In this document: positions 20,491 through 29,739 of the stretch, in pieces
How the letters are laid out: each line of letters opens with the position of its first letter
Position numbering within the stretch: the first letter of the stretch is position 1
NCBI RefSeq assembly: GCF_001411805.1
Contig: NZ_CP007212.1
Span: 3,844,001-3,908,000 of the forward strand
Direction of reading: 5' to 3'
DNA: 64,000 bases
Source of the DNA: Burkholderia plantarii
GTDB taxonomy: Bacteria > Pseudomonadota > Gammaproteobacteria > Burkholderiales > Burkholderiaceae
The notes under the pieces: generated by a model
Database searches by the model: none
Told to the model about the DNA's origin: nothing
The model's input: only the letters and a program-made list of their open reading frames with translations
Made by a program: the position numbers and the translations under genes

Positions 20491-21402
20491 TCAGGCGAGC
20501 GCCAGCTCGCGTGCCTTGGCGCGCTGGTAGGCCTCGTAGAGCGCGATGAACACGGGGCCGGGGCGGCCGTCCTGCACCGGCAGATCGTCGAGCGAGGTGA
20601 CGGGCAGGATTTCGCGCGTGGCCGACGTCAGCAGGATCTCGTCGGCCGCGCGCAGTTCGGCTTCGTTGATCTCGCGCGCCACGAACGGAATCCCGCACTC
20701 CTCGGCGAGTTCCTCGACGAGCGCGTAGCGGATGCCTTCGAGGATCCGGTTGCTGCGCGGCGGGGCGAGCAGTTCGCCGTTCTTCACGACCCAGACGTTG
20801 GTCGACGAGCCCTCGGTGAGGTTGCCGTCGCGCAGCTGGATCGTCTCGAACGCCTTGCGTTCGGCCGCATGCTGGGCCATCAGCACGCTGCCGAGCAGCG
20901 AGGTCGACTTGATGTCGGCGTGCAGCCAGCGGCGGTCTTCCGCCGTCACGCAGCGCACGCCGGTGGTACGCATCTCGTTGCCGGGCAGCTCCATCGGGCT
21001 GACCATCATGAACACGGTGGGCACGACATCGGCCGGAAAGGCATGGCCGCGCCTGGCGACGCCGCGCGTGATCTGCAGGTAGACCTTGGCGTGCTCGCCC
21101 TCGTCGAAGCCGGCCGCGTTGGCGGCGAGCAGCTCGTCGATCAGCGTGGTCCAGCCGGCGTCGTCGCGCGGGTTCGGGATGCCGAGCTTCTTGAGGCTGC
21201 GCTCGAGCCGCGCCAGATGCTGCGGCAGCCGGAACGGCGTGCGGCGGCCGTCGTGCGCGTACACCGGCACGACCTCGTAGATGCCGTCGCCGAAGATGAA
21301 ACCGCGATCGAGGACCGGCACGCGCGCCTGCGACAGCGGCACCCGTTGCTCCTCGGCCGAGATGCTCAGATAGACGACCGGATCGAAATCAGCTTGGCTC
21401 AT
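20491..21402 (-). CDS. dat: D-amino-acid transaminase (class IV aminotransferase)
   Basis: A 303-aa PLP enzyme of fold type IV. It has the Asp-Arg-Gly-Phe motif VLDRGFIFGDGIYEV, PLP Lys165 in RWLHADIKSTSLLGSV, and the phosphate-binding LTEGSSTNVWVV segment. The Dat-like IKS context favours D-alanine aminotransferase over branched-chain transaminase. It lies between dacA and ybeD and could link D-Ala and D-Glu pools to peptidoglycan. ATG at 21402 is preferred to the TTG nine bases upstream. Confidence 0.85.
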   Translation of the reverse strand: MSQADFDPVVYLSISAEEQRVPLSQARVPVLDRGFIFGDGIYEVVPVYAHDGRRTPFRLPQHLARLERSLKKLGIPNPRDDAGWTTLIDELLAANAAGFDEGEHAKVYLQITRGVARRGHAFPADVVPTVFMMVSPMELPGNEMRTTGVRCVTAEDRRWLHADIKSTSLLGSVLMAQHAAERKAFETIQLRDGNLTEGSSTNVWVVKNGELLAPPRSNRILEGIRYALVEELAEECGIPFVAREINEAELRAADEILLTSATREILPVTSLDDLPVQDGRPGPVFIALYEAYQRAKARELALA

Positions 21403-21500
21403 GGCGATCAAAAAATCTCAGTGGCGATGCGTCCGAGTCGACCACGTCGCGGCACGGCGCGGGTTGCGGCAGGTCAGCGGAGCCCGGCGCGGCGCGCGCG

Positions 21501-21520
21501 CCGGCCCCGCGCCGGGCCGG
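21501..21520 (-). terminator. Hairpin downstream of dacA
   Basis: CCGGCCC (21501-21507) and GGGCCGG (21514-21520) form a 7-bp stem eight bases past the dacA stop. No T-tract is present, so it may only reduce read-through into dat. Confidence 0.4.
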
Positions 21521-21527
21521 TGTCTGC

Positions 21528-22829
21528 TTACTTCTTGCTGAACATCAGCAGGATCGAATCCCAGAGGCGGCCGAAGAAGCCCGCTTCCGGCACCGCCTGC
21601 AGCGCGACGACCGGGAACTGCGCGACCGTCTTGCCGTCCGCCACGAACTGCACCGTGCCGACCTGCTGGCCTTCGGCGAGCGGCGCGATGATCGGCGTGT
21701 TCAGCGTGACCTGCGGCTTGATCTTGTCGCCCGCGCCCTTGGGCAGTGTCACGAACTGGTCCTTCTGCACGCCGACCTGCACCGAGTTCGCCCGGCCCTT
21801 GTAGACGCGCGGCGTATCGACCGCCTGGCCGCCCTTGTAGAGACGCACCGTGTCGAACGCGCTGTAGCCGTAGTTCAGCATCTTCAGGCTGTCCTGCACG
21901 CGGTCGCTTTCCCTGGTCTCGCCCATCATCACCGACACGAGGCGGCGCGAGGCGTCGGAGCCCGGCAGCGGGCGCTTGGCCGAGGCGATCAGGCAGTAAC
22001 CGGCGGCCTGCGTGTGGCCGGTCTTCAGGCCGTCCACGGTCGGGTCGATCCACAGCAGCCGGTTGCGGTTCGGCTGGCGGATGTTGTTGTAGGTGAATTC
22101 CTTCACCGAGAAGATGTTGTAGTAGTCGGGGAAGTCGCGGATCAGGCGCGCCGACAGCACGGCGAGGTCGCCCGCCGTGGTGTAGTGCTGCGGATCGGGC
22201 ATGCCGTTCACGTCGGCGAAGTGGGTGCCCTTCATGCCGAGCTTCTGCGCCTCGGCGTTCATCATGTTGACGAACTGCGATTCGCTGCCGCCGACCAGCT
22301 CGGCCAGCGCGATCGCGGCGTCGTTGCCCGACTGGATGATCATCCCGTAGACGAGGTCGTGGACCGACACCGGCTTGTTCGCCTCGATGAACATGCGCGA
22401 CTCGTCGGTGCCGACGCGGCGCACCGCCTCGCTCGGCGTCACGACCTGCTCCATCGAGATCTTCTTGGTCGAGAGCGCCTCGAACACCAGGTAGGCCGTC
22501 ATCAGCTTGGTCAGCGAGGCGGGCTCGACGCGCTCGTCCGCGTTGCCGGAGGCGAGCACCTGGTTGCTGCTCGCGTCGACCAGCACCCACGAGCGCGCGT
22601 TCACGCCGGGCGGCGGTACCGCGCCCGGCAGATAGGTGGCCGGCGCGCCGGTCGGCGCCTCGGCGGCCGCCGCGGCGGCCTTCGCCTTGGCGGCGGGCTT
22701 TGCCTGCGCGACGGCGACCGTCGTCACGAGCGCGGCGGGCACGACGACGCCGAGCGCGACGTTGCGCGCGACGGTGGCGAAAGCGGTGGAAGAAGCGAGG
22801 GACTTGAGGCCTACGGAGGACAAACGCAT
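21528..22829 (-). CDS. dacA: D-alanyl-D-alanine carboxypeptidase (PBP5/6 family)
   Basis: A 433-aa low-molecular-weight penicillin-binding protein that trims the terminal D-Ala of peptidoglycan stem peptides. The active-site motifs are S105-L-T-K, S167-G-N and K269-T-G. An unusually long N-terminal region (signal segment about 15-42, then an Ala/Lys/Pro linker to about residue 75) precedes the catalytic domain. The C-terminal PBP5_C beta domain and an amphipathic tail (FGRLWDSILLMFSKK) for membrane attachment are present. ATG at 22829; a TATAAT -10 lies upstream at 23052-23057. Confidence 0.93.
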   Translation of the reverse strand: MRLSSVGLKSLASSTAFATVARNVALGVVVPAALVTTVAVAQAKPAAKAKAAAAAAEAPTGAPATYLPGAVPPPGVNARSWVLVDASSNQVLASGNADERVEPASLTKLMTAYLVFEALSTKKISMEQVVTPSEAVRRVGTDESRMFIEANKPVSVHDLVYGMIIQSGNDAAIALAELVGGSESQFVNMMNAEAQKLGMKGTHFADVNGMPDPQHYTTAGDLAVLSARLIRDFPDYYNIFSVKEFTYNNIRQPNRNRLLWIDPTVDGLKTGHTQAAGYCLIASAKRPLPGSDASRRLVSVMMGETRESDRVQDSLKMLNYGYSAFDTVRLYKGGQAVDTPRVYKGRANSVQVGVQKDQFVTLPKGAGDKIKPQVTLNTPIIAPLAEGQQVGTVQFVADGKTVAQFPVVALQAVPEAGFFGRLWDSILLMFSKK

Positions 22830-23274
22830 GATCGATTCAGGCAGATGGCAGAAAGTGCTGCGCACGGGGCGCGAGATCGGGGAACCGGGACGGCGAGCGG
22901 TCCGGCCGCGGCACCTTGGCGGAGCCGGGCGCGACGCGCGGGATTGGACAGGCGGCAGCGGCGTCGGTTCGCGCGCCGCGCGGGTTTCGCGCGGCGTCAC
23001 CGAACCCGCCAACCGCACCCGACCAGGCGCGCGACGCAGGCAAGCCCGGCCATTATACGGGCGGGCGGGCGGCCCAAGCCCGCAAGCGGCGTTTTCGTCG
23101 CGCGGAACGGACAGGCCGCGGCGCGTGCGATCCGGCCCGGAAATCGTCGCGCGAGGCGGCTCGATCGCCGGTTCGATGCCGGCATTCATGCCGGGTTGAT
23201 GCAGGGCTGATGCCGGGTCGAGGCAAGGTCGAGCCGGATCGACGCCCGGCACGGCGGCGGCCACGCGGCCGGCT
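22830..23274. other. dacA upstream region (no gene)
   Basis: A 445-bp gap without a credible gene. It carries the dacA -10 hexamer and, near 23173-23220, several short repeats of GATGCCGG/GATGC type. The rest is featureless GC-rich sequence. Confidence 0.6.
23052..23057 (-). promoter_or_regulatory. -10 element, probable dacA promoter
   Basis: The minus strand reads TATAAT in otherwise very GC-rich sequence, 223 bp upstream of dacA. The -35 region (CTTGGG/GCTTGG) is weak. Confidence 0.45.
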
Positions 23275-23907
23275 TCAGCGCCAGGCGTCGGTGATCACGC
23301 GCCGGAGGATGTGCAGCTTGCGGTGGAAGAAATGCTCGGCGCCCGGGATCACCACCACCGGCAGTTCCTGGGGCCGCGCCCAGTCGTAGACCGAGGCGAT
23401 CGGCACCGTGTCGTCGGTTTCGCCGTGGATCACGATGGTGTCCTCGGGCACCGCGGCCACTTCCCAGCGGCTTGCCGCGGTGCCGACGAACACCATCCGC
23501 TCGATCGCCGCGCCCTGCTCGCGCAGGCGCTTCGCGACATGCGACAGCACGAACGTGCCGAACGAGAAGCCGGCCAGCACCAGCGGCGCGTCGGCCTGGC
23601 CCGGCTGCGCGCGCAGGTGGGCGATCACGGCGAGCAGGTCGTCGGCCTCGCCGTGGCCGTTGTCATGGGTGCCCTCGGTCGCGCCGACGCCGCGGAAGTT
23701 CGAGCGATAGACCGTGTAGCCGAGTTGCGTGAAGGTGCGCGCGAGCGTCTGCGCGACCTTGTTGTCCATGCTGCCGCCGAACAGCGGATGCGGATGCGCC
23801 ACCAGCGCGACGCCGCGCGTGGCGGTGCCCTCGGGCGGCTGGTCGACGGCGATCTCGATGCGGCCGACCGGGCCGTCGATCAGGAATTTCTCGGTTTGGG
23901 CATTCAT
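23275..23907 (-). CDS. Small alpha/beta hydrolase (S33-like)
   Basis: A 210-aa alpha/beta hydrolase of the single-domain type common in proteobacteria. It has an oxyanion strand with HPHPLFGGSMDNKVAQ, nucleophile elbow G-F-S-F-G in VLAGFSFGTFVLSHV, acid residue near GETDDTVP and catalytic His in GAEHFFHRKL. No signal peptide, so cytoplasmic. ATG at 23907 (MNAQTEKFLIDGPVGRIEI). It is followed on the minus strand by dacA and preceded by the ferredoxin-like gene. Substrate unknown. Confidence 0.85.
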   Translation of the reverse strand: MNAQTEKFLIDGPVGRIEIAVDQPPEGTATRGVALVAHPHPLFGGSMDNKVAQTLARTFTQLGYTVYRSNFRGVGATEGTHDNGHGEADDLLAVIAHLRAQPGQADAPLVLAGFSFGTFVLSHVAKRLREQGAAIERMVFVGTAASRWEVAAVPEDTIVIHGETDDTVPIASVYDWARPQELPVVVIPGAEHFFHRKLHILRRVITDAWR

Positions 23908-24056
23908 GGCGGCGCTTCGCTGCGAGGTATCGGTGAATCGGGGTGAATCGGCGGGAAAACCACGGGAAAAACGGCGGCCCGAACGCGCCGCGAACGGCGC
24001 ACGGGATCGCGAGGCAACCAGACGGAACGGGGCGAGACGGAACGCGCGAACGCCGC

Positions 24057-24380
24057 TCAGATCGTCAGGCGCTCGACCACCTTGCCGTCGCGCAAATGCG
24101 ATTCGACGATCTCGTCGATGTCCTGCTTGTCGACGTAGGTGTACCAGGTGCCCTCGGGATACACCACCATCACCGGCCCCTCCTCGCAGCGGTCGAGGCA
24201 GCCGGCCTTGTTGATGCGAACCTTGCCGGCGCCCGCGAGGCCCAGCTCCTTCACGCGCTTTTTCGCGTATTCCTGCATCGACTGCGCACCGCAATTCGCG
24301 CAGCTTTGACGATTCGCGCTCGGGTCGCGCTGGTTCAGACAGAAGAAGACGTGGTGCTGGTAGTAGGCGTTGCCGTTCAT
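24057..24380 (-). CDS. (2Fe-2S) ferredoxin-like protein
   Basis: A 107-aa thioredoxin-like ferredoxin of the NuoE/Shethna-like small family. The cysteine pattern is C-LNQRDPSANRQS-C-AN-C-GAQ near the N-terminus and AG-C-LDR-C-EEGP later, with a YPEGTWYTYVDKQDIDEIVESHL C-terminus. Four of these cysteines could ligate a 2Fe-2S cluster. It precedes the alpha/beta hydrolase gene by about 150 bp on the same strand. Electron-transfer partner unknown. Confidence 0.8.
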   Translation of the reverse strand: MNGNAYYQHHVFFCLNQRDPSANRQSCANCGAQSMQEYAKKRVKELGLAGAGKVRINKAGCLDRCEEGPVMVVYPEGTWYTYVDKQDIDEIVESHLRDGKVVERLTI

Positions 24381-24592
24381 GGTGTGGGAGCCGCCCGCGT
24401 GCGCGAGGCGCCGCCGGCTGAATGGGTGAGGTGGGTGAACGATTATAGCGAGCGGCGGCGACGGGCGCAGAGGCCGCGCGCGGGCGTCTTTTCGTGACGG
24501 GCGCCTGTCGTTTCGTAATGAACCCGCGGCGGGAGGCGAGCGGCGGCGAGCCCGGCCGACATGCCGGCGTGCATGGACGCCTGAACCCCCGC

Positions 24593-25813
24593 TCAGCGGC
24601 CCCGGTGCCCGGTGCCGTCCGCCCCGTCGCTGCCCGGCCCCCGGCCGCGCGCGCGGCGGCCGAGCCAGCCGCGCTCGGCGTGCCACGCGAGCCAGATCAG
24701 CGCCGCGTAAGGCCAGATCCAGGCGAGCCAGCGCGCGATGCCGTTGAAGTGCAGGTAGCGGCCCTGGCTCCAGCCCGACAGCGCATAGTCGAAGAACGGA
24801 TTCACCGGCAGCACGTTGACGAGCACCAGCGAGACGGCGAGCGCGGCGGCGGCGGCGGTGGCGCGCCAGACCGCGCGCAGGCGCAGCGCGGCGAGCCCTG
24901 CCTCGAGGCCGAGCGCGATGCCCGCGCAACCGCCCGGCGTGGCCCAGTCGAACGCGAGCCCGCTGCGCGACTGCACGAACGTGGCGGCCAGCTTCAGCAC
25001 CAGCACCACGGCGACGAAGCCGATCACGAGCCGCTGGCGCGGCGCCTCGCGACGCATCGTCAGCGACGCGAGCGCGAGCGCCGCGAACAGGCCCAGCGCG
25101 GCGAGCAGCGCCTCCCAGGCGGTGGCCGACAGGCGCGCGTCGAGCGCGTCGAACGCGTCGGACCACCCCGCCACGCGCCAGCCGGCCGGCGCCCAGGCCA
25201 GCAGCGCGTCGCGCATCGACACGTCGGCGCGATCCCACAGCTCGCTCGGCCAGCTGCCGATGCCGAACAGGAACGGCGACGGGAACAGCACCGCGAACGG
25301 CCACAGCGCCGACAGCAGCAGCGGCGTGGCCGCGTCGCGCTCGAACCAGCTGTCGCGCAGCCGCCTCAGCAGCCCGCGCTCGATCAGCGCCGGCACGACG
25401 GGCGCCGCCAGCAGCGCGCCGAGCAGGGTGCCGAGCGCGTTGGCGCCGAGGTCGAGATTCGAGGCGACGCGGGTGGGCAGGTAGGTCTGCAGCGCCTCCA
25501 TCGCGCCCGACACCAGCGTGCCGAACAGCGTCGCGGCGAGCACGGCGGCCGGCCCGCGCACGCGTGGATGCAGCGCGCCCACCGCGAGCGCGCCGAGCGG
25601 CAGGTAGCCGAGCACGTTGGTGACGACGTCGAAGCCGGTCCAGTAGCGCGGCATCGGCGCGAGCAGATAGTCGAACGGGCCGACGCCGAGCGAGCGCCAG
25701 CCGGAGAACGGGTACAGCGAGGCATAGACGATCAGCGCGGCATAGGCCGCGAACAGCCGCCGCCCGAGCGACGAGGCGTGGAGCGCGGCGGGCGGCGGCG
25801 CGCCGGCCGTCAT
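24593..25813 (-). CDS. VanZ-like membrane protein
   Basis: A 406-aa integral membrane protein beginning MTAGAPPPAALHASSLGRRLFAAYAALIVYASLYPFSGW. The N-terminal half contains the VanZ-like motif (DVVTNVLGYLPLGAL ... EALQTYLPTRVASNLDLGANALGTLLGALL); the C-terminal half adds more TM helices. VanZ-like domains occur in envelope-related proteins, and the position as last gene of the MCE transport operon suggests an envelope role here too. The start at 25813 leaves 37 bp after the lipoprotein gene. No enzyme activity is implied. Confidence 0.82.
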   Translation of the reverse strand: MTAGAPPPAALHASSLGRRLFAAYAALIVYASLYPFSGWRSLGVGPFDYLLAPMPRYWTGFDVVTNVLGYLPLGALAVGALHPRVRGPAAVLAATLFGTLVSGAMEALQTYLPTRVASNLDLGANALGTLLGALLAAPVVPALIERGLLRRLRDSWFERDAATPLLLSALWPFAVLFPSPFLFGIGSWPSELWDRADVSMRDALLAWAPAGWRVAGWSDAFDALDARLSATAWEALLAALGLFAALALASLTMRREAPRQRLVIGFVAVVLVLKLAATFVQSRSGLAFDWATPGGCAGIALGLEAGLAALRLRAVWRATAAAAALAVSLVLVNVLPVNPFFDYALSGWSQGRYLHFNGIARWLAWIWPYAALIWLAWHAERGWLGRRARGRGPGSDGADGTGHRGR

Positions 25814-25850
25814 CGCGGCTCCGGACCGGGCATGGCCGGCGCCGCGCGCG

Positions 25851-26480
25851 TCATGGCGAGGCGCTGGCCTGCACCGCGAGCCACGCCACCAGCTGCGCCA
25901 CGAGTTCATTGCTGGCGGCGGCCAGCGCCGCCGCGCCGCCCGCCGCATCGGGCGTGCTGGCCGGCGCGCGCGACACGAAGCTGCGCTGGCCGAGCACGGC
26001 GCCGTCGCGCGTGAGCGTGGCGCGCACCGCCACCTCGCCGTGGCTCTGGTCCTGGCCGTCGAACACCTGCTCGAACTCGTTCAGCTCGACGTGCAGCACG
26101 GTGGCGCGCACCGCGTCGCCGCCGTCGAGCACCGTGCCGCGCGAGGCCAGCGCCGTGCGCAGCCGCTGCGTGAGCAGCTGCGCGGGCGGCGCGGTCCAGC
26201 GGCTGTCGCGGTAGGTGGCGATGCGCTGCGCGTCGGCGTAGGCGAGCCGGTAGACGAACTTGTCGGTGTCGAACGCGTCGGGCGCGCGCATGTCGAGCAC
26301 CTTGAGCACGGTGCCCGAGGCCGGCGCGGCGGCAAAGCCCCCGCTGTCGATCGGGCCGAGGTCGTAGCGGATGTCGGACATCCGGGCCGCATCGCTCGCG
26401 CAGCCGGCGAGCAGCGCCAGTGCGAACGCGGCGCCGGCGAGCGCCGCGCGGCGGGCGGAAACAACAGTGAAGCGTGACAT
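25851..26480 (-). CDS. ABC-type transport auxiliary lipoprotein (PqiC/DUF330-like)
   Basis: A 209-aa outer-membrane-type lipoprotein with signal MSRFTVVSARRAALAGAAFALALLAGC (lipobox LLAGC, Cys27). Its ABC_trans_aux domain has YDLGPID near the start and RWTAPPAQLLTQRLRTALASRG in the middle. Such lipoproteins pair with MCE/Mla/Pqi lipid transporters. It follows the MCE gene after about 200 bp and precedes the VanZ-like gene. An ATG fifteen bases upstream would add MQEFA and is less likely. Confidence 0.85.
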   Translation of the reverse strand: MSRFTVVSARRAALAGAAFALALLAGCASDAARMSDIRYDLGPIDSGGFAAAPASGTVLKVLDMRAPDAFDTDKFVYRLAYADAQRIATYRDSRWTAPPAQLLTQRLRTALASRGTVLDGGDAVRATVLHVELNEFEQVFDGQDQSHGEVAVRATLTRDGAVLGQRSFVSRAPASTPDAAGGAAALAAASNELVAQLVAWLAVQASASP

Positions 26481-26682
26481 CGCGAATTCCTGCATGGTCT
26501 TGATCTCGTAAGCGGGTGGCCGAAGCCTCGTGAACGGGCGCCGCCGCGCGCCGCGCCGGCTGCCCGGTGCCGCGGCCGCCCGCTTGCGGCGCCCGCGTGC
26601 CTCGTCCTGTCGTGACGGTGCGGTCATGCGTTCGCGCATTGCGGCCGGGAGCGGGTTCGCCCCGCCCGCGCGCCGTGCAAGC

Positions 26683-27633
26683 TCAATGCCCGGGCGCGGC
26701 CTGCGGCCAGGCGAAGCCCGCCTCGCCCGGCCCCGGCAAGCCGGCGCTGGTGCCGAACAGCAGGCTGCGCGGGTTGCGGCTGATCTCGCCGGCCACCTCG
26801 CGCACCGTGCGCGAGGTGTCGCCGAGGTTCGAACTCAGCGAATTCACGCGCGGCAGCGTTTCGTAACGGATGCTCGCGTTCAGTTCGGACAGCGTCTGAT
26901 CCATCGAGGCGAGCGCAGTTCCCGCCTGCTCGGCCGCCTTGCCGGCGCGGTCCAGGTTCGCGGCCACCGGCCCGTGCGGCCCGACCAGCGAGTCGGCCGA
27001 GGCGAGCGCCTGGTTCAGGCGGCGGGTGGTCTCGGGCAGCTGCGCGGTGACGGGCTCGAGCGATTTGGTCAGCGCGGCGACGCCGTCGGCGGCCTGCTGC
27101 ACGCTCGCCTCGGTGGCGCGCAACTGCTCGCGCATCTCCGGCGAGAGCATCGCGTTGACGCTCCTGGCGGCCACCTCGAACTGCTTGAGCAGCACGTCGC
27201 CGCGCTGCTGGAGCTGGTCGAACAGGCTCGGATGCAGCGGGATCTGCGCGACCGCCTTGTCCGAGGTGGGCAGCGGCGCGAGATCGTGGCCGGTGTCGTC
27301 GAGCTGCACGAACGCGATGCCCGTCACGCCCTGGAAGCCGAGCGTGCCGAACGTCGAGCGCGTGATCGGCGCGTCGCGATCGACCAGGATGCGGATCGAG
27401 ATCTCGCCCGGATGCGCGTGGTCGAAGTGGATCGAGGCGACCTTGCCGACGTCGAGCCCGCGATAACGCACGGCCGCGTCGGGATAGAGGCCGGTCACAT
27501 TGGTGCGAGCGACCAGGTCGTAGGGGATCCGCACCGTGCGGTCGACGTTGAACCAGAACACGGTCGCGATGATCGCGAGCAGCAGGCCGATGGCGAAGAG
27601 GCCGGCCCAGAACGCATGTGACTTGTTTTCCAT
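26683..27633 (-). CDS. MCE-domain periplasmic lipid-transport protein (MlaD family)
   Basis: A 316-aa protein with an N-terminal TM anchor (FWAGLFAIGLLLAIIATVFWF, residues about 8-28) followed by one MCE domain (RTNVTGLYPDAAVRYRGLDVGKVASIHFD ... GTLGFQGVTGIAFVQLDD). A long alpha-helical C-terminal region with coiled-coil character continues to the end. It should form the hexameric periplasmic ring that shuttles phospholipids for the permease and ATPase encoded just upstream (16 bp gap to the ATPase gene). Confidence 0.9.
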   Translation of the reverse strand: MENKSHAFWAGLFAIGLLLAIIATVFWFNVDRTVRIPYDLVARTNVTGLYPDAAVRYRGLDVGKVASIHFDHAHPGEISIRILVDRDAPITRSTFGTLGFQGVTGIAFVQLDDTGHDLAPLPTSDKAVAQIPLHPSLFDQLQQRGDVLLKQFEVAARSVNAMLSPEMREQLRATEASVQQAADGVAALTKSLEPVTAQLPETTRRLNQALASADSLVGPHGPVAANLDRAGKAAEQAGTALASMDQTLSELNASIRYETLPRVNSLSSNLGDTSRTVREVAGEISRNPRSLLFGTSAGLPGPGEAGFAWPQAAPGH

Positions 27634-27649
27634 TCGCGATTCCCTGGTG

Positions 27650-28570
27650 TTACAGCTCGACGCTGGACAGCGCCGGTTCGAGTGCCGCCTTCGGCAGCTT
27701 CGCGCGCCGCTCGGGCGGCAGCGCCTGCAGCGCGCGGCGGCCGCGCAGCCCGAGGAAGTATTCCTTGATGAACGGATGATCGACGCTGGCCGCCTCCTCG
27801 ACGGGCGCGGCCACCAGCACCTTGCGGTCGGCGATCACCGCCACCCGCGTGGAGAGCGCCACCATCGTATCGAGATCGTGCGTGATCATCACCACGGTCA
27901 GGCCGAGCGTGCGGTGCAGCGTGGCGATCAGGTCGACGAACTCGTCGGAGGCGCGCGGGTCGAGCCCCGCCGTCGGCTCGTCGAGGAACAGCAGCTCGGG
28001 CTCCAGCGCGATCGCGCGCGCGATGCCGACACGCTTGACCATCCCGCCCGAGAGCGCCGAGGGCATCTTCGAGGCGTGCTTGCACGGCAGCCCGACCATC
28101 TCCAGCTTCAGCATCACGATCTCGTGCAGCAGGTCGGCGGGCACGCGGCCCAACTCGCGCAGCGGCTGCGCGATGTTGTCGAACACCGTCAGCGACGAGA
28201 ACAGCGCGCCGTGCTGGAACAGCATCCCCGAGCGGCTGCGCATCACGCGCGCGGCGTCGCCGTCGAGCGTGGCGATGTCCTCGCCGAACACGCGCACGGT
28301 GCCCGAGGTCGGCCGCTCCAGGCCGAGGATCTGGCGCACCAGCGTGGTCTTGCCCGAGCCCGAGCCGCCCACGATCGAGATGATCTCGCCCTGCCGCACG
28401 TCGAAGTCGAGATGCTCGTGGACCACGTTGCGCCCGTAGCGCTTGGTCATGTCGCGCACCTCGATCACGTAGCCTGCCTCGCCCGCGCCCTCGGTGGCCG
28501 CGCGCATCGCGGCGGCGGCCGTGTCGCCGCCGGGCGCCGGCGTGTTCGCCGTGTGTCTGTGGTCCATCAT
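27650..28570 (-). CDS. ABC transporter ATP-binding protein, MlaF family
   Basis: A 306-aa ABC ATPase with Walker A GGSGSGKTT, Q-loop LFQHGALFSSLTVFDN, signature LSGGMVKRVGIARAIAL, Walker B LLFLDEP and switch ITHDLD. LSGGMVKR and the FSSLTVFDN context mark the Mla/Ttg2A group. A roughly 35-residue leader precedes the core. The ATG at 28570 overlaps the permease stop as ATGA, so translation is coupled. The C-terminal tail (KAALEPALSSVEL) is the usual regulatory extension of MlaF-type ATPases. Confidence 0.92.
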   Translation of the reverse strand: MMDHRHTANTPAPGGDTAAAAMRAATEGAGEAGYVIEVRDMTKRYGRNVVHEHLDFDVRQGEIISIVGGSGSGKTTLVRQILGLERPTSGTVRVFGEDIATLDGDAARVMRSRSGMLFQHGALFSSLTVFDNIAQPLRELGRVPADLLHEIVMLKLEMVGLPCKHASKMPSALSGGMVKRVGIARAIALEPELLFLDEPTAGLDPRASDEFVDLIATLHRTLGLTVVMITHDLDTMVALSTRVAVIADRKVLVAAPVEEAASVDHPFIKEYFLGLRGRRALQALPPERRAKLPKAALEPALSSVEL

Positions 28571-29739
28571 CCGAGCCCCACGTTCTGGAACAGGATCGCG
28601 AACACCGCGTCGGCGAGGATCACCACCGTGATCGACGACACCACCGAGGTGGTGGTGCCCTCGCCGAGGCTCTGCGAATTCGCCTTGATGCGGAAACCGA
28701 AGTGGCAGCCCACCAGCGCGATCAGCATGCCGAACACCACGCCCTTGCCGAGCCCGATCCAGAGGTTTGCGATCGGTACCACGCCCGGCAGCGAGCGCAC
28801 GAAGAAGTTGAAATCGATGCCGAGCGCGAACTTCGCGGCGAGCGCCCCGCCCGACAGCGCGACGATATTGGTCCACATCACCAGCAGCGGCATCGCCACG
28901 CCGAGCGCGAGCACGCGCGGCAGCACGATGCGCAGCCCGTGCGGGATGCCCATCACGCGCATCGCATCGAGCTCCTCGGTCACGCGCATCACGCCGATCT
29001 GCGCCGTGATCGCCGAGCCCGAGCGCCCCGCCACCAGGATCGCCGAGAGCACCGGGCCGAGCTCGCGGATCACCGACAGCCCGAGGATGTTGACGATGTA
29101 GCGGTTCGCGCCGAACTGCTGCAGCTGCTGCGCCGACAGGTAGCTGAGCACGATGCCGATCAGGAACGCCACCAGCGCCGTGATCGGCAGCGCCCTCGCG
29201 CCGGCGTTGTAGACGTTCGCGGAGATCTCGGTCCACGGCATCGTCTTCGGGCGCCGCATGACCGCGCCGAGATCGAGGATCACGCGGCCGAACATGGCGA
29301 CGCCGCCGAACAGGTGCTCGCCGAACTGGAACATCGCGAGGCCGAGCCGCGTGACCGGGTCATGGCGCACCACCGGCTCGGGCGCCTCGCGCGCCTCGTC
29401 GAGCCGCTCGATGCGTTCGAACACGATGCGCTGGTTGTCGGTCAGCGCGACGCCGTCCGGCAGCCGGTGGCCCCAGGCGCGCCAGAGCGCCTGGCCGCCC
29501 ACGTGGTCGAGCCGCTCGATCGCCGAGAGGTCCCAGCGCGCCGCCGGGCCGTCCGCCGCGGCCGGCTCGCGCGAGCGCCGGCCGCGCGCCGCCTGGCCGC
29601 GCGCGAGCTTCTCGGCGCGCCGGACCACGAGGCCGCGATTGCGCGCCAGCGCGAGCGCCGTCCATTGCCCGGACAGGCGCACGATCTTGCCGCCGTCGAC
29701 GCGATCGACCGACAGGCCGGGAGGTGTCTGGAAATCCAA
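28567..29739 (-). CDS. MlaE-family ABC permease with N-terminal STAS-like region
   Basis: A 390-aa permease. Residues about 130-390 are the MlaE domain (GARALPITALVAFLIGIVLSYLSAQQLQQFGA ... IRELGPVLSAILVAGRSGSAITAQIGVM). Residues 1-125 form a soluble STAS-like portion (LSVDRVDGGKIVRLSGQWTALAL ... RWDLSAIERLDHVGGQALWRAWG). It is the first gene of the MCE transport operon and 5'-overlaps the ATPase gene by 4 bp. Substrate is inferred to be phospholipid. Confidence 0.9.
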   Translation of the reverse strand: MDFQTPPGLSVDRVDGGKIVRLSGQWTALALARNRGLVVRRAEKLARGQAARGRRSREPAAADGPAARWDLSAIERLDHVGGQALWRAWGHRLPDGVALTDNQRIVFERIERLDEAREAPEPVVRHDPVTRLGLAMFQFGEHLFGGVAMFGRVILDLGAVMRRPKTMPWTEISANVYNAGARALPITALVAFLIGIVLSYLSAQQLQQFGANRYIVNILGLSVIRELGPVLSAILVAGRSGSAITAQIGVMRVTEELDAMRVMGIPHGLRIVLPRVLALGVAMPLLVMWTNIVALSGGALAAKFALGIDFNFFVRSLPGVVPIANLWIGLGKGVVFGMLIALVGCHFGFRIKANSQSLGEGTTTSVVSSITVVILADAVFAILFQNVGLG